A DNA stretch of 64,000 nt, taken from JAYWXI01 sp036016955. Lineage in GTDB: Bacteria > Bacteroidota > Bacteroidia > Flavobacteriales > Weeksellaceae. The notes under the pieces were generated by a model. The model ran no database searches. It was not told the origin of the DNA and worked only from the letters and a program-made list of their open reading frames with translations. This document shows positions 33,915 through 41,744 of the stretch, one piece after another. The position numbers and the translations under genes were made by a program. The DNA lies in contig NZ_JAYWXI010000003.1 in the NCBI RefSeq assembly GCF_036016955.1, forward strand, positions 124,001-188,000. Direction: 5' to 3'. Position 1 is the first letter of the stretch. The number at the start of each line of letters is the position of its first letter.

Positions 33915-34949
33915 TTATTCGGTTCCTTTATTAGCTAATTGGCCGCAGGCGGCATCAATATCTCCGCCTCTGCTCCGCCGTACCATCACGGTGATTCCCG
34001 CTTTGGTCAGTTCGCGAACGTAATGCTCTTCCGCCGCTACGCTTCGGTGGTCAAATTTTCCTTCTCCTATCGGATTGTATTGGATGAGATTTACCTTGGA
34101 GGGAACCTTCCGACAATAGTTGATTAAAGCCTTGATATGGCGTTCGTCGTCGTTAATCCCCTTCCAAACACAATATTCAAAAGTGATTGCGCTTCCCGTT
34201 TTTTCGTACCAATACTGTAGCGCTTCCATGATTTCCGTCAATGGGAACTTGGTGGAAAAAGGCATGATTTCGTTTCGCGTCTGCTCCACAGCCGAATGGA
34301 GTGATAAAGCCAATTTGACTTTAAGATCTTCGTCCGCCAGCCGCTTAATCATTTTGGGGATTCCCGAAGTCGAAACCGTAATACGCCGCGCTGACATCCC
34401 TAAACCTTCCGGTTGGGTGATTTTACGGATGGCATCCACCACGTTGTTGTAGTTCATCATCGGTTCTCCCATCCCCATAAACACAATATTGGACAAAGGT
34501 CGATCAAAATACAATCGGCTTTGCCGGTCAATTAAAGCGACCTGATCCACGATTTCTGCCACTTCTAAATTTCGCATTCGTTTAAGTCTTGCCGTTGCAC
34601 AAAACTCGCAGTTTAACGAACACCCCACTTGGGACGAAACGCAGGCTGTTGTACGCGTTTCTGTTGGAATAAGAACCGACTCAACCATAAGGCCGTCATG
34701 CAATTTCACGCCATTCTTGATGGTTCCGTCTTTGGATTTCTGAAGCAAATCTACCGAAACCGGATTAATCACAAACGTCTCCGAAAGTTTTTCGCGGAGT
34801 GGTTTGGACAAATTGGTCATCTCCTCGATGGAATGAAGATTTTTACTCCAAATCCAATCGTAGACCTGTTTGGCACGGAAAGGCTTTTCGCCAATCTGAA
34901 CGAAATAATCGGTCAATTCTTGCAGCGATAATGTTCTTATGTCTTTCAT
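33915..34949 (-). CDS. rlmN: dual-specificity RNA methyltransferase RlmN
   Basis: A radical-SAM enzyme that forms 2-methyladenosine at A2503 of 23S rRNA and A37 of some tRNAs, 344 residues. The 4Fe-4S/SAM cysteines are C110, C114 and C117 in CSLNCEFC. The methyl-carrying cysteine near the C-terminus is in DAACGQLANK (about 335). The family motif GMGEPMMNYNNV is present. It is downstream of queA with an 87-bp gap and upstream of a secreted unknown. All key residues are intact, so this is RlmN rather than Cfr. Confidence 0.97.
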   Translation of the reverse strand: MKDIRTLSLQELTDYFVQIGEKPFRAKQVYDWIWSKNLHSIEEMTNLSKPLREKLSETFVINPVSVDLLQKSKDGTIKNGVKLHDGLMVESVLIPTETRTTACVSSQVGCSLNCEFCATARLKRMRNLEVAEIVDQVALIDRQSRLYFDRPLSNIVFMGMGEPMMNYNNVVDAIRKITQPEGLGMSARRITVSTSGIPKMIKRLADEDLKVKLALSLHSAVEQTRNEIMPFSTKFPLTEIMEALQYWYEKTGSAITFEYCVWKGINDDERHIKALINYCRKVPSKVNLIQYNPIGEGKFDHRSVAAEEHYVRELTKAGITVMVRRSRGGDIDAACGQLANKGTE

Positions 34950-35036
34950 TTCGGACGGAAAATTATAAATTAGGGTGTCGTTTTAAAAAACAACACCCAC
35001 TTTTCTTTTTTATTAAAACGATAGTCTCATTATCGG

Positions 35037-36086
35037 TTAGAGAATGAGCATCGCATCCCCGTAGGAATAAAATTTATACTTCTCCTTAATCGCTTCCTCG
35101 TAAGCATGCATGACGAAATCTTTGCCTGCGAAGGCCGCAATCATCATAATTAAGGTTGATTTCGGCGTATGGAAGTTGGTAATCATGGCATTGGCCACCC
35201 CGAACTCGTGCGGAGGGTAAATAAATTTGTTGGTCCAGCCATGGTAAGGCCCGATTTTCTTGTTGGACGAAACCGAAGTTTCCAAAGCCCGCATGGTGGT
35301 GGTTCCTACCGCACAAACCCGACGGTTTTCTTCCACCGCCTTATTGATGATTTCCGCGTTAAGCTGATCGATAATCGCCTCTTCGGATTCCATCTTATGC
35401 TTGCTCAAATCTTCCACCTCGATAGGATTGAACGTCCCTAAACCGACATGAAGCGTAACCTCGGCAAAATCAATCCCTTTAATCTCCAAACGTTTCATCA
35501 GATGTTTGGAAAAGTGAAGCCCCGCCGTAGGTGCCGCAACCGCTCCTTCGTGCTTGGCATAAATCGTTTGGTAACGCTCGGCATCCTCAGGTTCCACCGC
35601 CCGTTTAATGTATTTCGGAAGTGGGGTTTCGCCCAGCTCCTTCAACTTGGCACGGAACTCCTCATAGCTTCCGTCGTACAAGAATCGAAGCGTTCTTCCT
35701 CTGGAAGTTGTATTGTCGATAACTTCGGCCACCAAGGATTCGTCCTCGGTAAAGAACAATTTATTACCAATTCGTATTTTCCGAGCCGGATCCACCAAAA
35801 CATCCCAAACCCGGGTTTCGCGATCCAATTCTCTAAGAAGAAAGACCTCTATCTTGGCTCCCGTTTTTTCCTTATTGCCATAAAGACGGGCCGGAAACAC
35901 TTTGGTATTATTGAAGATGAATAAATCCCCTTCGTCGAAATAGTCGATAACGTCTTTGAAAAGTTTATGTTCGATGGTTTCGTCTTTTCGGTTAAGCACC
36001 ATCAAACGAGCTTCATCTCTATGCTCGGAAGGATGCTCGGCAAGCAGTTCCGCAGGAAGATCGAAATTAAAATCAGATGTTTTCAT
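35037..36086 (-). CDS. queA: S-adenosylmethionine:tRNA ribosyltransferase-isomerase
   Basis: Converts 7-aminomethyl-7-deazaguanine in tRNA to epoxyqueuosine, using the ribosyl group of SAM, 349 residues. Diagnostic segments are FNFDLPAELLAEHPSEHRDE at the N-terminus, GAVAAPTAGLHFS near residue 180, VTLHVGLGTFNP, and TNFHTPKSTLIMMIAAF near the C-terminus. It precedes rlmN on the same strand, so two tRNA/rRNA modification genes are neighbours. No preQ1 riboswitch-like structure is seen upstream. Confidence 0.97.
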   Translation of the reverse strand: MKTSDFNFDLPAELLAEHPSEHRDEARLMVLNRKDETIEHKLFKDVIDYFDEGDLFIFNNTKVFPARLYGNKEKTGAKIEVFLLRELDRETRVWDVLVDPARKIRIGNKLFFTEDESLVAEVIDNTTSRGRTLRFLYDGSYEEFRAKLKELGETPLPKYIKRAVEPEDAERYQTIYAKHEGAVAAPTAGLHFSKHLMKRLEIKGIDFAEVTLHVGLGTFNPIEVEDLSKHKMESEEAIIDQLNAEIINKAVEENRRVCAVGTTTMRALETSVSSNKKIGPYHGWTNKFIYPPHEFGVANAMITNFHTPKSTLIMMIAAFAGKDFVMHAYEEAIKEKYKFYSYGDAMLIL

Positions 36087-36221
36087 GCAATAAAATTTAC
36101 GGATTTTATATTAAAAAATAAAGCGGCAAAGATACAATATCAAACGGGCATTGTCAAGCCCTTCGGATAAAATAGGAAAAATAACCTTTTCAAAGGTTTC
36201 CTCCCCTCCTTCCCAAAAAAA

Positions 36222-36244
36222 ATCGGATGCCTAAAACATCCGAT
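36222..36244 (-). terminator. intrinsic terminator after the S9 peptidase gene
   Basis: ATCGGATG / CATCCGAT stem with a 7-nt loop, followed in the minus direction by eight T residues. It lies 8 bases past the S9 peptidase stop. Confidence 0.85.
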
Positions 36245-36251
36245 GATAAAA

Positions 36252-38246
36252 TTATAAGGTTTCTTTCAGCCATCCGAAAAACTCCCTTTGCCAAACCAAT
36301 GCGTTGTGGGCATTCAGCACCCAGTGGTTTTCGTCCGGGTAGTAAAGGAATTTGGATTTCAATCCCTTCAAACGAGCCGTCTGGAAGGCCTGGTTCCCTT
36401 GCTCGTACGGCACGCGGAAATCCAACCCACCCTGAATAATCATAATCGGAGCGTTCCAATTTTGGCTGTAAAGGCTCGGATTAAATTCCGTATAGGCCTT
36501 TGGTGTAGGCGTTTCCCAAGGTGAACCAATATCCCAATTGGCAAAAAACAATTCCTCAGTCGTTCCATACCAAGACTTCATGTCGTAAAGCCCGTTATGT
36601 GCAATAAACGATTTGAAACGGTTTCCGTGCACGCCCGCAAGCATATACACACTGTAGCCTCCATAGCTGGCTCCGACGGCCGCCATACGGTCGCCGTCCA
36701 CAAAAGGAAGTGTTTTGGCATAGTCCGTCGCCGAAAGGTAATCGCGGATCGGCTGCCCTCCCCAATCTTTGGAAATCGCTTCGTTCCACTGTGTTCCCCA
36801 GCCCGGCATTCCTCGACGGTTAGGAGCCACCACGATATACCCTTGAGCAGCCATCAAGGCAAAATTCCAACGGATGCTGAACGTTTGGGTCAACGCCGAC
36901 TGCGGCCCTCCTTGGCAATATACTAACGTAGGATACTTTTTGGTTTCATCGAAATCGGGCGGGTAAATAAACCAAACCCCCATCGATTTGCCGTCTGTGG
37001 TTTCAACCATGCGGAGTTCGGTTTTAGAAGGTTTAATCTTCGCGTACGTTTCCGCATTCACCGCAGTTACCTGCTCCATTTTTCCGCCTTTAAGGTTAAC
37101 CGAAAATAAATCCGCATTATGGTTCATGTCGTTTCTGGAAACCACAAGCGTATTTTTATAATCGGCATAAATCGCATTAACATCGAAATCCCCTTTCGTG
37201 ATTTGCGTTATTTTCTTAGCCGAAGGACTGAGTGAAAACAATTGCTTTGTCCCCCGAAAAGCCGCCGTATAATAGATCGTTTTGGAATCTGAACTCCAAG
37301 CCAAGCCTCCCGTTACGCTCTCGTCCCAATGTTCGGTAAGGTTCGATTTTCGACCCGTTTTCCAGTCAATGAGTTTAATGTCGTTTTTATCCGCCTCAAA
37401 ACCGTCCCTTTTCATCGACGTATAAAGAAGGTACTTTCCATCGGGGCTGAAAATTGGCTGATTATCATAGCCCTTATTTTCCTCCGTAAGATTACGCACT
37501 TTTCCCGAAGCCAAATGGTAGGCAAAAATATCCGTATTGGTCGATTGAACGTAAGCCGCACCGCTTAGCGGTTTAACCACATACAACAATTCTGAAGAAT
37601 CCGGACTCCAGACAAAATCTTCACTGCCCCCGAAAGGACGCTGAGGCGAATCCCACGCTTTCCCCTCCAAAAGATCCTTGGCCAAAGAAACCGGCTGAGA
37701 AACCCCAACCACAAAAACATGATTGTATCGGCCCTCGTTCCAGCGGTCCCAATGGCGGTGATTCAAATCCGTGTAAATCTGAGCGGTAGAATGAGGTACA
37801 TCCCCATATTTTTCCTTTCCATAGACCGTTTCCACCTGAACTTCCCGACTAAAGGCAATTTGTTTTCCGTCCGGAGAAATCTTGATTTCAACCGCATCCG
37901 GAAGCGTGTAAAACGCTTCCCAACTTTTTCCCGCATCTTTGGAAAGATAAATTTGATCCCCTTCTTTGGCGTACAAACCGTTTTTATCCCATTGGATTAA
38001 ACTCTTCTTTCCTAAATCCAAGGCCGAAGAACGACGTGTTGCCACCTCGAACAGAAAATTAGTAGACTTGGATTTTTCGGTCGCCAAATCCGTACGGCTG
38101 ACTTTGTAAATCAACGAAGACTGGTCCGGTGAAACCGCCGAAACACTCATTCGGTTAAGCGACCAAAGCACCTCCGGTGTCATCACCTCCTGCGCCTCTA
38201 CCATCAACGGAGCCGCCAAAGCCACCATGGCATGTTTTAAATTCAT
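36252..38246 (-). CDS. S9 family peptidase (prolyl oligopeptidase type)
   Basis: A 664-residue secreted or periplasmic peptidase with an N-terminal signal (HAMVALAAPLMVEA). The N-terminal half is a TolB/WD40-like propeller with repeated blades (IKISPDGKQIAFSR, PIFSPDGKYLLYTS, GLAWSSDSKTIYYTA). The C-terminal alpha/beta-hydrolase domain has the nucleophile Ser in AVGASYGGYSVY (about 535), Asp in IIQGGLDFRVPYEQG and His in YYPDENHWVLNAHN. It resembles acylaminoacyl peptidase/dipeptidyl-peptidase-5-like enzymes. The specificity is inferred only from the fold. Confidence 0.94.
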   Translation of the reverse strand: MNLKHAMVALAAPLMVEAQEVMTPEVLWSLNRMSVSAVSPDQSSLIYKVSRTDLATEKSKSTNFLFEVATRRSSALDLGKKSLIQWDKNGLYAKEGDQIYLSKDAGKSWEAFYTLPDAVEIKISPDGKQIAFSREVQVETVYGKEKYGDVPHSTAQIYTDLNHRHWDRWNEGRYNHVFVVGVSQPVSLAKDLLEGKAWDSPQRPFGGSEDFVWSPDSSELLYVVKPLSGAAYVQSTNTDIFAYHLASGKVRNLTEENKGYDNQPIFSPDGKYLLYTSMKRDGFEADKNDIKLIDWKTGRKSNLTEHWDESVTGGLAWSSDSKTIYYTAAFRGTKQLFSLSPSAKKITQITKGDFDVNAIYADYKNTLVVSRNDMNHNADLFSVNLKGGKMEQVTAVNAETYAKIKPSKTELRMVETTDGKSMGVWFIYPPDFDETKKYPTLVYCQGGPQSALTQTFSIRWNFALMAAQGYIVVAPNRRGMPGWGTQWNEAISKDWGGQPIRDYLSATDYAKTLPFVDGDRMAAVGASYGGYSVYMLAGVHGNRFKSFIAHNGLYDMKSWYGTTEELFFANWDIGSPWETPTPKAYTEFNPSLYSQNWNAPIMIIQGGLDFRVPYEQGNQAFQTARLKGLKSKFLYYPDENHWVLNAHNALVWQREFFGWLKETL

Positions 38247-38291
38247 ATCAAAAGGATTTTTAGTTTAACAATTAAATAAAACTCTAAAAAA

Positions 38292-38636
38292 TTACTTCTC
38301 TCCAAGCAAAAGCGACTCCAAAGCCGAAGTAATCAACGACAACAAAATGCTAAAAAAGAAAGCCCACCAAAAGCCATCCACCTGCATCCCAATCACAAAA
38401 TAGTCGGCAATCAAAACGATTAAAGCATTAATCACCAAAAGGAAAAAGCCCAACGTGAAAACCGTAATAGGAAACCCCACGATTTTTAACAACGGCTTAA
38501 CCACTACATTGAGAAAAGCCAATACCAAAGCAAAACCAATTGCCGTCGAAAAACGGTCAAAGTGAACTCCCGATAAAACCATCTGAAGCAGATAAGCCGA
38601 TACCGCCGTGAGCCCCAATCGCATTAAAAATCTCAT
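38292..38636 (-). CDS. four-helix membrane protein (phage holin family 4 superfamily IV)
   Basis: A 114-residue membrane protein with four hydrophobic helices, the second ending in FLNVVVKPLLKIVGFPITV, the signature segment of the Phage_holin_4_2 (YvlD-like) family. Despite the name, these chromosomal proteins are not linked to phage lysis, and no phage genes are nearby. It has a well-formed promoter at 38654-38684, divergent from that of the DUF2490 gene. Function is unknown. Confidence 0.88.
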   Translation of the reverse strand: MRFLMRLGLTAVSAYLLQMVLSGVHFDRFSTAIGFALVLAFLNVVVKPLLKIVGFPITVFTLGFFLLVINALIVLIADYFVIGMQVDGFWWAFFFSILLSLITSALESLLLGEK

Positions 38637-38653
38637 TTCGTCTTAATTTTAGC

Positions 38654-38684
38654 CAAAAATAACGTATTATTTGATTTCGTGCAA
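38654..38684 (-). promoter_or_regulatory. flavobacterial -33/-7 promoter for the holin-like gene
   Basis: On the minus strand, TTG, 20 bases, then TATTTTTG, an exact TAnnTTTG, 17 bases upstream of the ATG. Spacing and motifs match the flavobacterial primary promoter. Confidence 0.65.
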
Positions 38685-38737
38685 TTTCTCTCGGAGAGGA
38701 AAAAAATAAAGAAATGACATATCCCATCCCGAAAATT

Positions 38738-38768
38738 TTGGCACCGCTAAGTCGGAGTATTAATTTTG
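38738..38768 (+). promoter_or_regulatory. flavobacterial -33/-7 promoter for the DUF2490 gene
   Basis: TTG, 20 bases, then TAATTTTG, an exact TAnnTTTG. It ends 28 bases upstream of the GTG start. It is back to back with the divergent promoter at 38654-38684, which has the same spacing. Confidence 0.65.
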
Positions 38769-38796
38769 CGGTGTTAAACCATCCCATTGCCTTATC

Positions 38797-39537
38797 GTGA
38801 CGTTGAATTTCCGTTTCGTTTCAGTCTTTTGCCTTCTTTTGGCCAGTCTTCGTTTGGAGGCTCAGGATGACATTATCCACGAAAATCAGGCTTGGGTGGG
38901 CTACATCAATCAAAGTCGGATGAATGAGAGAATAAGTCTATTGAACGACGCTCATTTCGTCCCTAATAGTTTTCTTATTTTAAGAACGGGAGCAATTTAT
39001 CACTTTTCGCTTGGCGAAAATCTGAAAGGAAGCACCTCTTTGGGATACGCTCATTTGTGGCTCTATCCGCCCGCAAAATCTCCCGACCCCAGCCGAAATG
39101 AACACCGACCGTGGGGGCAAACTACGCTAAACCACCAATCGGGAAAATTCGGGTTTTTGCACCGCCTGAGGTACGATGCGCGTTTCCGTCAGCAGGTAAC
39201 CCATCACCAGCGCACCGACGATTACCTCTTTAACTGGCGCTTCCGTTATTTTGTCCAAGTGAGATACCCCCTGAAGAATTTTCCGGAATCTGGAGCCCAA
39301 CTCTACGTTTTCAATTCCAACGAGGTGCTTTACGATGCCGGGAAAACCATCAAAAACCATTTTCGGCTCAACCAAAACCGTTACACCATCGGCATAGGTT
39401 ACCGCTTCAGTCCTACCCTGTCTTTGCAAATCGGTTACCTCAATATGTTAAAAAAAGCCCCTTCTTCTTCTACGCTGACCATGGCTCATACCGCCTCGGT
39501 CATGCTGTTTCATAATTTGGATTTCAGAACGAAATAA
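38797..39537 (+). CDS. DUF2490 domain outer-membrane protein
   Basis: A 246-residue protein, probably a small outer-membrane beta-barrel. It has a signal peptide (SVFCLLLASLRLEA, cleavage near QDD), then the DUF2490 opening ENQAWVGYINQSRM. Alternating amphipathic strands such as RHRLRYDARFRQQVT-like and YTIGIGYRFSPTLSLQIGYL follow, and a terminal strand HNLDFRTK. The start is a GTG at 38797; a TTG two codons later is possible, but no ATG fits. A well-formed promoter lies upstream. Function of DUF2490 is unknown. It is convergent with the GNAT-like gene, 3 bases away. Confidence 0.85.
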   Translation: MTLNFRFVSVFCLLLASLRLEAQDDIIHENQAWVGYINQSRMNERISLLNDAHFVPNSFLILRTGAIYHFSLGENLKGSTSLGYAHLWLYPPAKSPDPSRNEHRPWGQTTLNHQSGKFGFLHRLRYDARFRQQVTHHQRTDDYLFNWRFRYFVQVRYPLKNFPESGAQLYVFNSNEVLYDAGKTIKNHFRLNQNRYTIGIGYRFSPTLSLQIGYLNMLKKAPSSSTLTMAHTASVMLFHNLDFRTK

Positions 39538-39540
39538 AAT

Positions 39541-40674
39541 TTAGACCAACGTTTTGGAGAAAATGGTGTACTCTTTATAAAGACGGTACCCCTGAAGACG
39601 CTCGATTTCCCGACGCATCTTTGTGTTTTCGCGCATAATTAAATGACTGTCCATCATGTTAAAGCCCAAAGCCTTAGCCGAGTCAATCAGCTTAACTGCT
39701 AAAATGGCATCCAATCCTTTGCCCTGCATCTCGTTCTTTACTGCCCCAAGCAGTAAAACCAAACGCTTGGACGTTTTAAACGCTCGCAGGAGATGGTACC
39801 ACCCTAAAGGCCACAAGCGTCCTCTTCCCTTTTTCACCGCGTCGCTTAGGTCCGGCATGGCAATCACAAAAGCAACCACATTTCGCTCACCATCCCCATG
39901 AGTGATGATTTTAACCAACTTAGGATTGAGCAAAGGGATGAAGCGACGGGCAAAATCATCCATTTCTTCTTCCGATATTTTTACAAAACCATAAATATCA
40001 GTATAAGTGGCATTAATCAAATTGAACACCGGACGAACAAACGCCTGAATCTGTCGGGTTGAAGTAAATTCGTGAATTTGAAAATTCATTCGCTCAAGCA
40101 GACGGCTGCTGTAGACCGCATATTTCTCGGGAACCCCTTCCGAAATAGGCACTTCATACTGGCAAAGTTCGACATACGGGGCATACCCGCTTTCCTCGAT
40201 AAAATCCACCATGTAAGGAAAATTACAGTTGGTAACCATCATCGTTTTTTCCTGAAAGCCCATCGTCAAAAAGCCCTGAGGCTCTTTATCCGAAAAGCCC
40301 ATCGGTCCGACAATAAGCGTGCTCTCCTGAGCCAAAGCCCATCGTTCCACCGCCGAAAGTAATGCGTTAAACACTTCCCGATCCTCATTGCATTCAAAAT
40401 AGGAAAAACGGGCGGTTTTCTGATGTTTTGCCTCATTGTACTCTTTCGGAATGAGCCCCATGATACGGCCTACGGGGTTTCCGTCGCGGTAAGCCAACAA
40501 AAGAAGCGTGGCATTATGCTGAAAAGCAGGATTCTTGCTCTTGTCGAAAAAACGTCTTTCATCCATATACAAAGGCGGTATCCACGACGCATGACGGCGG
40601 TGAATTTTTTCCGGTAGATAAACAAACGTATGCAGATCCTTCCTGCTTTTAACTTCTCTTATTTCAATACTCAT
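39541..40674 (-). CDS. GNAT-like acyltransferase-fold protein
   Basis: A 377-residue soluble protein that appears to contain one or two GNAT folds. The N-terminal half has LLLLAYRDGNPVGRIMGLIP, the beta4/alpha3-like region seen in acetyltransferases, and LIVGPMGFSDKEPQGFLTMG. The C-terminal half has LLLGAVKNEMQGKGLDAILA and ends with MMDSHLIMRENTKMRREIER. No substrate is evident. From memory, similar proteins are found widely in Bacteroidota. Its start overlaps the PAP2 gene by 11 bases on the same strand, so the two are translated together and probably act in one process, possibly lipid modification; that is inference. Confidence 0.75.
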   Translation of the reverse strand: MSIEIREVKSRKDLHTFVYLPEKIHRRHASWIPPLYMDERRFFDKSKNPAFQHNATLLLLAYRDGNPVGRIMGLIPKEYNEAKHQKTARFSYFECNEDREVFNALLSAVERWALAQESTLIVGPMGFSDKEPQGFLTMGFQEKTMMVTNCNFPYMVDFIEESGYAPYVELCQYEVPISEGVPEKYAVYSSRLLERMNFQIHEFTSTRQIQAFVRPVFNLINATYTDIYGFVKISEEEMDDFARRFIPLLNPKLVKIITHGDGERNVVAFVIAMPDLSDAVKKGRGRLWPLGWYHLLRAFKTSKRLVLLLGAVKNEMQGKGLDAILAVKLIDSAKALGFNMMDSHLIMRENTKMRREIERLQGYRLYKEYTIFSKTLV

Positions 40675-41533
40675 TCTTTCTTAATCCTTTTAATAAACGG
40701 GTAAGCCCATAATACACTACGGGAGCACTTGCCAGTCCCCCTACCACATCCACGAAATAATGCGCTTTGATGTATACCGTAGAAAACATCAGCAAAACGA
40801 CAACCGGCAGAAAGTAAAACAACCATTCCCGTTTGTGGGTCCATACCCAAAGCAGTATAATAACCGCCACCGCCACGTGCGAACTGGGGAAAGCAGCCGT
40901 GGGAGCTTCTCCGTTTTGTTGAATTAATTTAATAATCCGTCCGAAAATTCCGTGCGCCTGAATTTGATTTTCCGGAAAAGGGAAAAAAAATTGAGGCCCG
41001 AAAGCAGGAACGAAAATAAAGAAAACATAATACGACAAAAAAGACGCAATAACCAAAAATCCAAACGATTCCAAAAGCCCAGGCCGATACCGGTAAAGGT
41101 AAAACAGCAAAACCACCGGCATAAGGTAATAAGCAAAATACCCGAAATACATCATCTCACTAAAAAAAGGATGACTCAGCACTTGCGAAAACACGAGAGC
41201 CGGTTGTTCTCCGAAAATTTTTTCGTCCCAAGCCATCAGCATCGGATCCACCGAAGGTAAAAACAACCGATTGAGTAATGCCGTTTCTTTGTACAAGACA
41301 CTCAAAGCTGCATAGGCCAATAAAACCGTCAGCAGAGCCCAAAGCCGGTAACTTACCCTTTGGTGCAGAGCAAAACTAAAACCGAATATTCCCAAAAAAA
41401 GAGCCCGATTTCCCATTATTGACGGAGACAGCAGCAATTGCGGATCTTTCCAAGCGACTATTCCTGCCACCAAAAGAAAATAAGCCGTCAGAGGAAGCCA
41501 AATAATGGAAGAACGCTTAAAAAGATTTTTCAA
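40664..41533 (-). CDS. PAP2 family membrane phosphatase/phosphotransferase
   Basis: A 289-residue polytopic membrane protein with about six helices. The PAP2 active-site motifs are FPSSHVAVAVIILLW (C2 motif, catalytic His) and KAHYFVDVVGGLA (C3 motif). The layout, with a long N-terminal membrane region before PSSH, resembles the inositol-phosphotransferase (Aur1/IPC synthase-like) PAP2 subgroup rather than short lipid phosphatases. It may act on phosphatidate, undecaprenyl diphosphate or a sphingolipid head group. It is followed by an overlapping GNAT-like gene. TAATTTTG at 41550-41557 may be its -7 element. Confidence 0.85.
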   Translation of the reverse strand: MKNLFKRSSIIWLPLTAYFLLVAGIVAWKDPQLLLSPSIMGNRALFLGIFGFSFALHQRVSYRLWALLTVLLAYAALSVLYKETALLNRLFLPSVDPMLMAWDEKIFGEQPALVFSQVLSHPFFSEMMYFGYFAYYLMPVVLLFYLYRYRPGLLESFGFLVIASFLSYYVFFIFVPAFGPQFFFPFPENQIQAHGIFGRIIKLIQQNGEAPTAAFPSSHVAVAVIILLWVWTHKREWLFYFLPVVVLLMFSTVYIKAHYFVDVVGGLASAPVVYYGLTRLLKGLRKNEY

Positions 41534-41549
41534 TTCGAGAAAATTTGCG

Positions 41550-41557
41550 CAAAATTA
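41550..41557 (-). promoter_or_regulatory. -7 promoter element for the PAP2-GNAT unit
   Basis: TAATTTTG on the minus strand, an exact TAnnTTTG, 16 bases upstream of the PAP2 start. No TTG at canonical spacing. Confidence 0.35.
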
Positions 41558-41682
41558 AGGATTTCTTTGATTGCGTAAAGATTTATTTTTTTCAGAAAAA
41601 TCTTCGGTTTAGTTTCTTAATTTTAATTTAGAAGGTTTTTCCCTTGATTGGTTTAACTTTACGAGCCGAAACACCACGTAAA

Positions 41683-41718
41683 AAACCGTAGCCGCATCTT
41701 TTGATGCGGCTACGGTTT
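41683..41718 (-). terminator. intrinsic terminator after ccsBA
   Basis: A 16-bp perfect stem (AAACCGTAGCCGCATC / GATGCGGCTACGGTTT) with a 4-nt loop and, on the minus strand, a run of six T. Confidence 0.93.
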
Positions 41719-41744
41719 AGCTCAATCTAACTGCCTCAAACAAT

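Noticed and set aside
36190..38000. Long open frames on both strands over the S9 peptidase gene
   Set aside because: They are antisense or out-of-frame shadows of a gene with intact catalytic motifs, and they lack recognisable protein motifs.
38292..38636. Holin-family name suggesting a prophage remnant
   Set aside because: This four-helix family is widespread on bacterial chromosomes. There are no lysis, capsid, integrase or terminase genes nearby, and the gene has a normal host-type promoter.
41683..41718. Large inverted repeat as a possible mobile-element end
   Set aside because: The stem is a tight 16-bp hairpin with a 4-nt loop and a T tract directly after ccsBA, so it is an ordinary terminator. 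No target-site duplication or transposase is present.
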